Shown piece after piece: positions 17,485-26,172 of a DNA stretch of 64,000 nucleotides. Position numbers and translations under genes: made by a program. Numbering within the stretch: position 1 is the stretch's first letter; the number at the start of each line of letters is the position of its first letter. Source of the DNA: Mycobacterium simiae. GTDB lineage: Bacteria > Actinomycetota > Actinomycetes > Mycobacteriales > Mycobacteriaceae. The stretch is from assembly GCF_008370645.1 (NCBI RefSeq), contig NZ_VTZN01000002.1:1-64000 (forward strand). The letters run 5' to 3'. The notes under the pieces are model-generated. The model was not told the origin of the DNA. It made no database searches and saw only the letters and a program-made list of their open reading frames with translations.

Positions 17485-19118
17485 AAGGCGGCCTTAATCG
17501 CAGCATGCAATCCTCGCAGCGACGAGCGATCGGCTTTGACCTCGAGCACGCGCGGGCCCGCGTTGGGTTCACCCAGCGCAGCTGACAACTGGCCGGCCTC
17601 GATCTGCCGGCTTTCCACGTGGTACGCACGGCACAGCGCGCCCACGTCGACGTCATGCGGGGTGCCGAAGATCCGTGACGACACGTCGGAAAATCGCGGG
17701 TCGCCCTGCTCGAGCAGTTCAAAGATGCCGCCGCCGTTGTCGTTCGACACCACGATCGTGAGCCGCCGCGGTATCGGTTCGGTGGGGCCGATGAGCAACC
17801 CGGAACTGTCGTGGACGAAGGTCAGGTCGCCGATCAGGGCGATAGTGCGTCCCTGATAGGCCTTCTCATAAGCCAGGGCCGCCCCGATGGCCGTGGACAC
17901 CGTGCCGTCGATACCAGCGACGCCGCGGTTGGACCGTACCTGGATGCCCTCGGTGTTCAGGCCGACCAGGGCGGCGTCGCGCACCGGGTTGGATGCTCCA
18001 AGCACGAGCTGGTCGCCAGGCCGCAGCGCGTCTGCCACCGCCGCCGCGACGTGCAGACCCGTGATCAGCGGATGCGCCGCAAGTTGCGCGCGCACCGCGG
18101 CGACCGCGTGGCGGTTCAACTCCGCACAGCGATACAGCCACTTCGGGTTGGGCGTGCCGGTGACGAGCGCGCGGGTGCCGGTGGCCTGCGAGTTGCCTGA
18201 GACATCGGGCCAGCGCGGTCCGGTGGTCAGCGCATACACCGGCACTCCTGCGTCGGCCAGCAGCGCTGATACCGGGCGATGCAGTGTCGGGCGACCCAGC
18301 ATGATCACCTGCTGGGGCCGCAGCAGCCGCAGGGCCAGCGGGTGCAGCGGGTTGGGCGCATACGGGGCCGTCGGCTCGGCGACTGTGGGCAGATCCGCGA
18401 GGTTGGGGTGCATGCCGGCTCCATGCCCGGAGATGACGACGGTATCTGCCGATATGTCGACTTGCAGCGGCTGGTCAAAGGTGACCGGCGGCATGTAGGT
18501 CCACGACTTGCCATCCGGCCGGCCCGGCGGGACCACGGCGCCGTCCGGTTGCGGGTCGGGCACCAGCGGTTCACGCAGCGGGATGTCGAAATGCACCGGT
18601 CCCGCGTTCGCGGTGCGCGAACCGTTGGCGGCCGCCAATACTCGGCAGGTGGCCGATCGCCATGTCGCGTTCAGGGCAGGCAGCCGTTCGGGCGCGTCCT
18701 CAGCCAGGCCCAGACTGATAGTCGCGCGGACTTGACTGCCGAAGTAGCCCAGCTGCTCCATGGTCTGGTTGGCGCCGGTGCCCAGCAATTCGTAGGGCCG
18801 GTTGGCCGAAAGCACGATCAGCGGTACCCGCGCGTAGTTGGCCTCCACCACAGCCGGGCCGAGGTTGGCGACCGCGGTACCCGACGTCATTGCGACGCAC
18901 ACCGGCGCGCCTACCCCGATCGCCAGCCCGATGGCCAGGTAGCCGGCGGTGCGTTCGTCGATGCGGACGTGCAACCGGACGCGGCCGGCCCGGTCGGCGT
19001 CATGCAGCGCGAATGCCAGCGGTGCGTTTCGTGATCCCGGGCATAGCACCACATCACGGACCCCACCGCGAATGAGCTCGTCGACGACGACACGAGCCTG
19101 GGTCGTCGACGGGTTCAC
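17481..19118 (-). CDS. menD: SEPHCHC synthase MenD
   Basis: A 545-residue thiamine-diphosphate enzyme that joins isochorismate and 2-oxoglutarate in the first committed menaquinone step. N-terminal ThDP domain: [20 protein letters not shown] and [15 protein letters not shown], carrying the activating glutamate. C-terminal ThDP-Mg2+ motif: [13 protein letters not shown] through [14 protein letters not shown] near residues 430-470. In an operon with menC and bpoC upstream; the gap from bpoC is 45 nt. No isochorismate synthase (menF) is present in this window. Confidence 0.95.
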   Translation of the reverse strand: MNPSTTQARVVVDELIRGGVRDVVLCPGSRNAPLAFALHDADRAGRVRLHVRIDERTAGYLAIGLAIGVGAPVCVAMTSGTAVANLGPAVVEANYARVPLIVLSANRPYELLGTGANQTMEQLGYFGSQVRATISLGLAEDAPERLPALNATWRSATCRVLAAANGSRTANAGPVHFDIPLREPLVPDPQPDGAVVPPGRPDGKSWTYMPPVTFDQPLQVDISADTVVISGHGAGMHPNLADLPTVAEPTAPYAPNPLHPLALRLLRPQQVIMLGRPTLHRPVSALLADAGVPVYALTTGPRWPDVSGNSQATGTRALVTGTPNPKWLYRCAELNRHAVAAVRAQLAAHPLITGLHVAAAVADALRPGDQLVLGASNPVRDAALVGLNTEGIQVRSNRGVAGIDGTVSTAIGAALAYEKAYQGRTIALIGDLTFVHDSSGLLIGPTEPIPRRLTIVVSNDNGGGIFELLEQGDPRFSDVSSRIFGTPHDVDVGALCRAYHVESRQIEAGQLSAALGEPNAGPRVLEVKADRSSLRGLHAAIKAAL

Positions 19119-19163
19119 CAGTACAGGGTGTCACAACCCGACGCTCAGGCGCTCAGACAGCGC

Positions 19164-19952
19164 TCACACCTCGACACCGGCGAAGAACTTCAGCATCGCC
19201 GCATTGACCGCCTCCGGCCGCTCAAAAAAGCCGAGATGGCCGGCATCGGGAATCTGGATGTAGCGGCCGTTCGGCAGGGCGTCAGCCACCTCTCGACCCA
19301 GGTGCGGCGGGGTCACGATGTCGTCGGCGAATCCGATCACCAGCACCGGCGCAGCGATGTTGCGATAGGCGGAGAGCCGGTTGGTCTGCGGCGAGCAGTC
19401 CGATTGGCAGCGCAGACCAGGGGTCTGCTTGATCGGCCACATCGAAAACATCGCAATCCAATCGGCGACGGCCGTGTCGTCGTTGAGTGTCTTCCGGGAA
19501 AAATTCTCTAGCAGGCGATTCCGTGCATCGTAGGCGGGCGGCAACTGGGTGCCAGAGTCGTACAGCTCGGTCTCGGCGCTGAGAAAGAACTGGCGGGCGC
19601 GGTCCAAGCGGCCGCGGGTGGCCATCAGCACGGCCGAGCCGACCAGCTCGGGCCGCACCACCATCAGTTCCTGGGCAATGAACGAGCCCATCGACACCCC
19701 GACGATGCGCACCGGCGCGATATCGAGGGATGCGATGAGCGACGCGGTGTCGTTGACCATGGTCTGGGTAGTGAAACCCTCGGCGTTTTCGGTGGCCCCG
19801 ATCCCGCGATTGTCAAAGGTGATGCAGCGATATCCGGCCGCCACAAGGGCCGGGACTTGATGTGGATGCCAGGTGCGTCCGGCACCGCCGCGACCGGCGA
19901 TAAAAAGGACCGGCTCACCGGTCCCTTTGTCGTCGTAAGCCAGGTTGATCAC
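19164..19952 (-). CDS. bpoC: Alpha/beta hydrolase BpoC
   Basis: A 262-residue alpha/beta-hydrolase. The nucleophile elbow is GVSMGS (S87), the acid is in GFADD (D210/D211) and the histidine is H239 in DAGHLGF, so the triad is complete. It was annotated as a non-haem bromoperoxidase by homology, but its place between menC and menD is where menH (SHCHC synthase) often sits, and MenH is also an alpha/beta hydrolase. I infer, without proof, that it may serve that step. The start lies inside the 3' end of menC (38-nt overlap), so translation is coupled. Confidence 0.88.
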   Translation of the reverse strand: MINLAYDDKGTGEPVLFIAGRGGAGRTWHPHQVPALVAAGYRCITFDNRGIGATENAEGFTTQTMVNDTASLIASLDIAPVRIVGVSMGSFIAQELMVVRPELVGSAVLMATRGRLDRARQFFLSAETELYDSGTQLPPAYDARNRLLENFSRKTLNDDTAVADWIAMFSMWPIKQTPGLRCQSDCSPQTNRLSAYRNIAAPVLVIGFADDIVTPPHLGREVADALPNGRYIQIPDAGHLGFFERPEAVNAAMLKFFAGVEV

Positions 19953-20919
19953 CCGATCGACGGTACAGCAGCGGATAACAGGCCCTGATCCGATCGATCC
20001 ACCACTGCCGCCGGTCCGCGCGCGCGGCCAGTGCTTGCAGCCTTTCCGGGTCGGGCGTTACCGGCCCAACAGCCAAGGTGCCGTCGACGGGCACCGCCGG
20101 CTCCGCGACGTCTTCGACGAACAATCCGCCGGTTCCCAATCCGCAGGCGTAGTGAAGTTCCGGTAGGGCCGCCGCAGCGGTGAGGCCATGGCTAATGCCG
20201 ACGGCCGAGTCCAGCGCGCTGGAGATCACGACCGGGATGTCGATCTGCGCGGCGATGTCCAACAATGCCGAAACTCCGCCTAGCGGAGCGACTTTGAGCA
20301 CGGCGATATCGGCAGCGCCGGCACGGACCACTACTAGGGGGTCGTCGGCCTTGCGGATGGCTTCGTCGGCCGCAATCGGCACGTCGATCCGCCGGCGCAA
20401 TGCGGCGAGTTCGGCGACGGTGGCGCAGGGTTGTTCCAGGTACTCCAGCGGACCGTCGGCCGTCAAGGCAGCAGCCGCCGCGGCGGCCTGGGCGACGGTC
20501 CAGCCGCCATTGGCGTCCACCCGGACTGTCGGGACCAGCGCGCGCACCGCGTTGACCCGGGCGAGGTCGTCAGCCAGGCTCTGCCCCGGCTCGGCGACCT
20601 TTACCTTGGCGGTCCTGGCGCCGGGAAACCGGGCCAGCAGCTCGGGCACCTGGGCGGCGGACACGGCTGGCACCGTGGCGTTGATGGGGACACGGTCACG
20701 TCGCGCCCCGGGCGACTCGCGGTAGGCCGCCTCGATGGCCGACGCCAGCCACGCCGACGCCTCCGGTGGCGGGTACTCGACGAAAGGGCCGAACTCGCCC
20801 CAACCGGCCGGGCCTTCGATTAACGCCACTTCGCGGGTGGTGATGCCGCGGAAGCGCACCCGCATCGACAGCGTCACCACGTGCAGCCGGTCCAGCAGGT
20901 CCTGCAACGTCGCAGTCAC
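19915..20919 (-). CDS. menC: o-Succinylbenzoate synthase MenC
   Basis: A 334-residue enolase-superfamily enzyme that dehydrates SHCHC to o-succinylbenzoate. Catalytic landmarks: KVK (K105, K107), metal ligands D135 (VDANGGW), E162 (EYLEQP) and D185 (AADEAIRK), and K209 (AVLKVAPLGG). The GTG at 20919 forms GTGA with the stop of the upstream amidohydrolase remnant, which fixes the start. The C terminus runs 38 nt into bpoC and is a little longer than the M. tuberculosis protein (from memory). Confidence 0.94.
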   Translation of the reverse strand: MTATLQDLLDRLHVVTLSMRVRFRGITTREVALIEGPAGWGEFGPFVEYPPPEASAWLASAIEAAYRESPGARRDRVPINATVPAVSAAQVPELLARFPGARTAKVKVAEPGQSLADDLARVNAVRALVPTVRVDANGGWTVAQAAAAAAALTADGPLEYLEQPCATVAELAALRRRIDVPIAADEAIRKADDPLVVVRAGAADIAVLKVAPLGGVSALLDIAAQIDIPVVISSALDSAVGISHGLTAAAALPELHYACGLGTGGLFVEDVAEPAVPVDGTLAVGPVTPDPERLQALAARADRRQWWIDRIRACYPLLYRRSGDQPGLRRQRDR

Positions 20920-21110
20920 TGCTGGTACACCTGGCAGCCGGCCAGCACGGTCGCGCGCACCTGCAGCGCGGCGATTTCTTCCGGCGGCACTGTCGGCAGA
21001 TCGGCCGACACCATCACCATGTCCACGCATGCTGCGCGTGACGCCGGTCCGACAGCGGGCTGGAATTGGTCGAGCAGGGGTCCGGTAATGACAAGATCTG
21101 CGGCGGCCAT
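20916..21110 (-). pseudogene. Amidohydrolase remnant with internal in-frame deletion
   Basis: A 64-codon frame. Its first about 14 residues (MAAADLVITGPLLD) resemble the N terminus, and its last about 35 (including VSADLPTVPPEEIAALQV) resemble the C terminus, of the roughly 530-residue amidohydrolase encoded by Rv0552 immediately upstream of menC in M. tuberculosis (comparison from memory). The metal-binding core between them is missing. The stop still overlaps the menC GTG as GTGA. It cannot be enzymatic, but it may still deliver ribosomes to menC. Confidence 0.72.
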
Positions 21111-21175
21111 GGGGAGGAATCCTAGTGATTGGTGCGGCAGCTAAGGGTGGGGCGGAGTCAAACTGCAACACGTTC

Positions 21176-21181
21176 TAGTCT
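21176..21181 (+). promoter_or_regulatory. -10 element of fadD8
   Basis: TAGTCT ends 6 nt before the ATG at 21188, with no ribosome site between, indicating a leaderless message. Confidence 0.45.
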
Positions 21182-21187
21182 TGCCAC

Positions 21188-22789
21188 ATGAGTGACGATC
21201 AATTGCGCAACCCGGTGCATAACGGCCAGCTACTGGTGGGCGCCCTCAACCGCCACAAGAACAAGCCGCTGTTGTTCCTCGGCGCGACAACCCTGACCGG
21301 CGGTCAGCTGGCCGACCGGATCAGCCAGTACACCCAGGCCTTCGAGGCACTGGGCGCCGGCACTGGTGCCGCCGTCGGTTTGCTCTCGCTCAACCGGCCC
21401 GAAGTGCTGATGATCATCGGCGCTGGGCAGACCCGTGGTTACCGGCGCACCGCGCTGCACCCGCTCGGGTCGCTGGAGGACCACGCCTATGTGCTGTCCG
21501 ACGCCGAGATCAGCTCGCTGATCATCGACCCCAACCCGATGTTCGTCGAGCGCGCGCTGGGCTTGCTGGAGCGGGTCGACTCGCTGCAGCAAATCCTGAC
21601 CATCGGGCCGGTGCCTGCGGCCTTGCAGCACGTGGGGGTGGATCTGGCGGCCGCGGCGGCCAAGTATGAGCCGCAGCCGCTGGTGGCCGCCGACCTACCG
21701 CCGGATCAGGTGGTCGGGCTGACCTATACCGGGGGCACCACCGGAAAGCCCAAAGGCGTAATGGGTACCGCACAGTCGATTTCCACTATGACGTCGATCC
21801 AGCTCGCCGAATGGGAGTGGCCGGAAAGCCCCCGGTTCTTGATGTGCACGCCGTTATCACACGCCGGCGCAGCATTTTTCACGCCGACGGTGATCAAGGG
21901 CGGCGAAATGATCGTGCTGGCCAAGTTCGACCCGGCGCAAGTGCTCAAAGTCATCGAGGAACAACGCATTACGGCCACCATGCTGGTGCCGTCGATGCTG
22001 TACGCGCTGCTGGACCACCCGGACTCGCGCACCCGAGACCTGTCGTCGCTGCAGACCGTCTATTACGGCGCTTCGGCAATCAACCCGGTACGGCTGGCCG
22101 AGGCGATTGCTCGGTTCGGCCCTATCTTCGCCCAGTACTACGGCCAATCCGAGGCGCCGATGGTGATCACCTACCTGGCCAAGGGTGACCACGACGAGAA
22201 GCGGCTGACCTCGTGCGGACGTCCCACGTTGTTCGCGCGGGTAGCGCTGCTGGGCGAGGACGGCCAGCCGGTGCCGCAAGGTGAGCCGGGCGAAATCTGT
22301 GTCAGCGGGCCGCTGTTGGCCGGGGGGTACTGGAAACTGCCGGCGGCGACTGCCGACGCTTTTCGGGACGGCTGGCTGCACACCGGCGACATGGCCCGCG
22401 AAGACGAAGATGGCTTCTACTACATCGTCGACCGGGTCAAGGACATGATCGTCACCGGCGGCTTCAATGTCTTTCCCCGCGAGGTCGAAGACGTGGTCGC
22501 CGAGCACCCGGCCGTCGCGCAGGTGTGCGTGGTGGGGGCGCCGGACGAGATATGGGGCGAGGCCGTCACCGCGGTAGTGGTGCTGCGCGCCGACGCCCCC
22601 CGCGACGACGCCGCGATCCAAGCGATGACCGTCGAGATCCAGGCCGCGGTCAAGGAACGCAAGGGCTCGGTGCAATCGCCCAAACGGGTGGTGGTGGTCG
22701 ACTCACTGCCGTTGACCGGGCTGGGCAAGCCGGACAAGAAGGCGGTGCGGGCGCGGTTCTGGGAAGGGACCGGTCGCGCCGTCGGGTGA
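21188..22789 (+). CDS. fadD8: Acyl-CoA synthetase FadD8
   Basis: A 533-residue ANL-superfamily adenylating enzyme expected to activate a carboxylic acid with ATP and CoA. The P-loop is YTGGTTGKPKGVMG (about residue 180). It also has YYGASAINPVRL, YGQSEAPMVITYL, the motif GWLHTGDMAREDEDGFYYIVDR and the C-terminal catalytic lysine region LTGLGKPDKKAVR. Substrate unproven. Divergent from the menC operon. In M. tuberculosis vapBC3 follows this gene; here the 197-nt gap to menB has no gene. Confidence 0.93.
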   Translation: MSDDQLRNPVHNGQLLVGALNRHKNKPLLFLGATTLTGGQLADRISQYTQAFEALGAGTGAAVGLLSLNRPEVLMIIGAGQTRGYRRTALHPLGSLEDHAYVLSDAEISSLIIDPNPMFVERALGLLERVDSLQQILTIGPVPAALQHVGVDLAAAAAKYEPQPLVAADLPPDQVVGLTYTGGTTGKPKGVMGTAQSISTMTSIQLAEWEWPESPRFLMCTPLSHAGAAFFTPTVIKGGEMIVLAKFDPAQVLKVIEEQRITATMLVPSMLYALLDHPDSRTRDLSSLQTVYYGASAINPVRLAEAIARFGPIFAQYYGQSEAPMVITYLAKGDHDEKRLTSCGRPTLFARVALLGEDGQPVPQGEPGEICVSGPLLAGGYWKLPAATADAFRDGWLHTGDMAREDEDGFYYIVDRVKDMIVTGGFNVFPREVEDVVAEHPAVAQVCVVGAPDEIWGEAVTAVVVLRADAPRDDAAIQAMTVEIQAAVKERKGSVQSPKRVVVVDSLPLTGLGKPDKKAVRARFWEGTGRAVG

Positions 22790-22986
22790 TAGTGACCTTC
22801 GCGTCGCCGGAAACCGCCCCGAGTAGCGTCGGTGCCGTGTCACACACGCAGCGCATTGGCCCGCCGTGGTGTCCGTCGACGGTGACCGGCCGCATATCCG
22901 GCCGGCCGTGTTGACCGTCGCAGGGACGTCGGGCCGCTGCGCCGTCTTCCGTTTCAAGAATCGGTGTAGATCGGAGTCCAGATACC

Positions 22987-23889
22987 TTGACTGACAACCC
23001 CTTTGACGCTTCGGTGTGGCAGCTCGTCGACGGCTTCGACAACCTGACCGACATCACCTATCACCGCCACGTCACCGACGCCACGGTCCGGGTGGCGTTC
23101 AACCGTCCCGAGGTGCGTAACGCGTTTCGGCCGCACACCGTCGACGAGCTGTACCGCACGCTTGATCACGCCCGGATGTCTTCCGACGTGGGCGTGGTGC
23201 TGTTGACCGGCAACGGGCCGTCGCCCAAAGACGGCGGCTGGGCGTTTTGCTCCGGCGGTGACCAACGCATCCGCGGGCGCAGCGGCTATCAGTACGCCTC
23301 TGGCGAGACCGCGGACACCGTGGACGTGGCGCGCGCCGGCAGGTTGCACATCCTCGAGGTGCAACGGCTGATCCGGTTCATGCCCAAGGTGGTGATCTGC
23401 CTGGTCAATGGGTGGGCCGCTGGCGGCGGGCACAGCCTGCACGTGGTCTGCGACCTCACCCTGGCCAGCCGCGAACACGCCCGCTTCAAGCAGACCGACG
23501 CCGACGTCGGCAGCTTCGACGGCGGCTACGGCAGCGCGTACCTGGCCCGCCAGGTCGGCCAGAAGTTCGCCCGCGAGATCTTCTTCCTGGGCCGGCCGTA
23601 TACCGCCGAGCAGATGCACGGCATGGGCGCGGTGAACGAGGTCGTAGACCACGCCGAGCTGGAGACCGTGGCGCTGCAGTGGGCAGCGGCAATTAACGCC
23701 AAATCGCCGCAGGCGCAACGGATGCTGAAGTTTGCGTTCAACCTGCTTGACGACGGCCTGGTGGGCCAGCAGCTGTTTGCCGGTGAGGCCACCCGCTTGG
23801 CCTACATGACCGACGAGGCGGTGGAGGGCCGCGACGCGTTCCTACAAAAGCGCCCTGCGGACTGGACTCCGTTCCCGCGGTACTTCTAG
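22987..23889 (+). CDS. menB: 1,4-Dihydroxy-2-naphthoyl-CoA synthase MenB
   Basis: A 300-residue crotonase-family enzyme that cyclises o-succinylbenzoyl-CoA. Oxyanion-hole region WAFCSGGDQRIRGRSGYQYA (residues about 85-104), then VNGWAAGGGHSLHVVCDLTLA and the active-site loop DADVGSFDGGYGSAYLAR. The start TTG at 22987 has GGAG ten bases upstream and gives MTDNPFDA, matching the conserved N terminus. A short stem (23909-23923) follows the stop. It uses the product of menE, which lies 4 kb downstream on the same strand. Confidence 0.95.
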   Translation: MTDNPFDASVWQLVDGFDNLTDITYHRHVTDATVRVAFNRPEVRNAFRPHTVDELYRTLDHARMSSDVGVVLLTGNGPSPKDGGWAFCSGGDQRIRGRSGYQYASGETADTVDVARAGRLHILEVQRLIRFMPKVVICLVNGWAAGGGHSLHVVCDLTLASREHARFKQTDADVGSFDGGYGSAYLARQVGQKFAREIFFLGRPYTAEQMHGMGAVNEVVDHAELETVALQWAAAINAKSPQAQRMLKFAFNLLDDGLVGQQLFAGEATRLAYMTDEAVEGRDAFLQKRPADWTPFPRYF

Positions 23890-23908
23890 GTGATAGGCGA
23901 TCAGTGAC

Positions 23909-23923
23909 CTCTTGCGGCAAGAG
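23909..23923 (+). terminator. Short hairpin after menB
   Basis: CTCTTG-CGG-CAAGAG, a 6-bp stem with a 3-base loop 20 nt after the menB stop and without a T tract. It is a weak terminator candidate. The rest of the 234-nt gap to the SDR gene shows only two copies of GCACCCTCGGCG and no gene. Confidence 0.3.
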
Positions 23924-24111
23924 CCACATCCTGCACAAGCCGACCCGCCGAGCGTGCAGCCACTGCGGCGCCTCCCGGTCGTCGCAGCCAGTGCACCCTC
24001 GGCGCAGCCGGCGCACCCTCGGCGAGCGGTTGGGAACTACTCATCCAGGCGGCGGGCTGCGCCGCGGAGACCCCACGCTGACGTCGATCTCGGCGATCCC
24101 GCGCGCCCCCT

Positions 24112-24117
24112 TACACT
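24112..24117 (+). promoter_or_regulatory. -10 element of the SDR operon
   Basis: TACACT ends 6 nt before the GTG at 24124, again a leaderless arrangement. Confidence 0.45.
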
Positions 24118-24123
24118 CCGCAC

Positions 24124-25014
24124 GTGAGCAAGAGTCCGCTGCGCCGGTTGACCGAGCAGATCACGCTGGCCGGCATGCGGCCACCGGCGTCACCGCAACT
24201 ACTTATCAACCGGCCCGCGATCAAACCGATCAGCCTCGACGGCAAGCGCATAATGATCACCGGCGCATCCTCGGGGATCGGCGAAGCCGCCGCCGAGCAG
24301 TTCGCCCGGCACGGCGCCACCGTCGCGGTGGTGGCGCGCCGCAAGGACTTGCTGGACGCCGTGGCAGACCGCATCACGACGTCGGGTGCAGCGGCGCTGT
24401 CGATGCCATGCGACCTCGCGGACTTGGACGCCATCGACGCGCTGGTCGCCGATGTGCAGCGGCGCATCGGCGGTGTCGACATCCTGATCAACAACGCCGG
24501 GCGATCGATCCGAAGGCCGCTGACCGAGTCGCTGGAACGCTGGCACGACGTCGAGCGCACCATGGTGCTGAACTACTACGCCCCGCTGCGGCTGATCCGA
24601 GGCCTGGCGCCGGGGATGATCGAGCGCGGCGACGGCCACATCATCAACGTCACGACCTGGGGTGTGCTGACGGAGGCCTCGCCCCTGTTCGCGGTGTACA
24701 ACGCATCCAAAGCCGCACTGTCAGCGATCAGCCGGACCATTGAAACCGAGTGGGGCGCAAAGGGAGTGCATTCGACCACCCTGTACTACCCGCTGGTGTC
24801 CACCCCGATGATCGCACCCACCAAGGCCTATGACGGAATGCCGGCATTGACCGCACAAGAAGCCGCCCAGTGGATGGTCACCGCGGCGCGCACTCGGCCG
24901 GTTCGAATCGCCCCGCGCATCGCTCTTGCGGCGAAGGCGCTCAATACTCTTGGCCCCCGTTGGGTCAACGTCCTCATGCAACGGCGCCAAAACCACCTCG
25001 ATGAAACGCACTAG
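24124..25014 (+). CDS. Short-chain dehydrogenase/reductase
   Basis: A 296-residue classical SDR. After a 38-residue N-terminal extension come the NAD(P) motif TGASSGIG (about 48-55), NNAG (NILINNAGRS region), and the catalytic YNASK near 193. An Arg in VVARRKDL suggests NADP preference. The GTG start follows a -10 box directly. It corresponds to Rv0547c (from memory). Substrate unknown. It heads a run in which MDMPI starts 10 nt and VOC 13 nt after the preceding stop. Confidence 0.88.
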   Translation: MSKSPLRRLTEQITLAGMRPPASPQLLINRPAIKPISLDGKRIMITGASSGIGEAAAEQFARHGATVAVVARRKDLLDAVADRITTSGAAALSMPCDLADLDAIDALVADVQRRIGGVDILINNAGRSIRRPLTESLERWHDVERTMVLNYYAPLRLIRGLAPGMIERGDGHIINVTTWGVLTEASPLFAVYNASKAALSAISRTIETEWGAKGVHSTTLYYPLVSTPMIAPTKAYDGMPALTAQEAAQWMVTAARTRPVRIAPRIALAAKALNTLGPRWVNVLMQRRQNHLDETH

Positions 25015-25024
25015 GGAGATTGCT

Positions 25025-25654
25025 ATGGCCGACATCTGGACCACCATCGCGGCCGAGCGCGGCGCACTCGCCGCTGACCTCGCCGAGCTGTCGTCGGCGC
25101 AGTGGGATACCCCGTCGCTGCGCACCGGCTGGACGGTGCGCGACGTCATCGCCCACCTGTCGGCGACCGCGTCGATGAATCCGGCGAACTTCTTCCTCGG
25201 CATGATCAAGGCAGGATTCAACTTCGACAAGTTCACCAACGGCCAACTCGCCAACCATCGCGGCCCCGATGCGCACGCCACCCTCAACGAATTCCGTAGC
25301 GCCCAGAACTCCACCTCCGCACCGCCCGGGCCGAAGACCTCCTGGCTGGGTGAGGTAATAGTGCACGGCGAGGACATCCGTCGCCCGCTGGGCATCTCGC
25401 GCACCTATCCTCCTGACGCGGTTCGCCAGGTGATCGACTTCTATAAGGGTTCGAATATGCTCATCGGCTCCAAGAGCCGCATTGCTGGCCTCGCCTTGCA
25501 CGCCACCGATCACAACTGGCAACACGGGCACGGCGAGTCGGTGCAAGGCCCGCTGCTGTCGCTGCTGCTCGCCATGACCGGCCGGGCGGCCGGCTGTGAC
25601 GACCTGAGCGGCCCCGGGGTGCAAACCCTGCGCAGCCGATGCGCCGGGACGTGA
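25025..25654 (+). CDS. Maleylpyruvate-isomerase-fold (DinB-like) protein
   Basis: A 209-residue TIGR03083/MDMPI-type four-helix-bundle protein. Features: GWTVRDVIAHLSA near residue 40 with a metal-binding His, a central VIVHGEDIRRPLGI, and HATDHNWQHG near residue 165 with further His ligands. Members of this fold are mycothiol-dependent transferases or isomerases. The ATG at 25025 has AGGGAGA upstream; the longer open frame overlaps the SDR gene. From memory it has no counterpart at this spot in M. tuberculosis. The VOC protein downstream may act in the same pathway. Confidence 0.85.
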   Translation: MADIWTTIAAERGALAADLAELSSAQWDTPSLRTGWTVRDVIAHLSATASMNPANFFLGMIKAGFNFDKFTNGQLANHRGPDAHATLNEFRSAQNSTSAPPGPKTSWLGEVIVHGEDIRRPLGISRTYPPDAVRQVIDFYKGSNMLIGSKSRIAGLALHATDHNWQHGHGESVQGPLLSLLLAMTGRAAGCDDLSGPGVQTLRSRCAGT

Positions 25655-25667
25655 TAGACACGACACC

Positions 25668-26075
25668 ATGGAGATTCTGGCCAGCCGGATGCTGCTCCGG
25701 CCGGTGGACTATCAGCAGTCGTTGACCTTCTACCGCGATCAGATCGGGCTGGCAATCGCACGTGAATACCCTTCGGGCACAGTGTTTTTCGCTGGCCAGT
25801 CGCTGCTCGAGCTGGCCGGATACGGCGCCCCGGACCACTCCCGCGGGCCCTTTCCCGGCGCGCTGTGGCTGCAGGTGCGCGACGTGCAGGCGACCCAGGC
25901 CGAGCTGCAGGGCCGGGGGGTCGCGATTGCCCGTGCAGCGCGGCGCGAGCCATGGGGCCTCGATGAGATGCACGTCACCGATCCGGACGGGGTCACACTG
26001 ATTTTCCTGGAGATTCCCCCGAACCATCCGTTGCGTAGAGACACCCGAAGTGAACGCCGCAGGACCCAAGGTTAA
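25668..26075 (+). CDS. VOC (glyoxalase-like) family protein
   Basis: A 135-residue vicinal-oxygen-chelate domain protein: paired beta-alpha-beta-beta-beta modules with LLRPVDYQQSLTFYRDQIGL at the start and DEMHVTDPDGVTLIFLEIP near the end, carrying candidate metal ligands. Corresponds to Rv0546c (from memory). Reaction unknown. Starts 13 nt after the MDMPI gene. Confidence 0.85.
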   Translation: MEILASRMLLRPVDYQQSLTFYRDQIGLAIAREYPSGTVFFAGQSLLELAGYGAPDHSRGPFPGALWLQVRDVQATQAELQGRGVAIARAARREPWGLDEMHVTDPDGVTLIFLEIPPNHPLRRDTRSERRRTQG

Positions 26076-26172
26076 TGTCCAGGTAACATCTGGCGACGAG
26101 TCGCGATACAACCGCGTTTCGCGTACTTGTTTGTTCGACAACCGATTAGCCCAACCAGCAGAATCAGGTTCC

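Noticed and set aside
23904-24123. Plus-strand frame with CGKSHILH and CSHCGAS, zinc-ribbon-like
   Set aside because: No ribosome site, runs through the SDR promoter out of frame, and no matching family.
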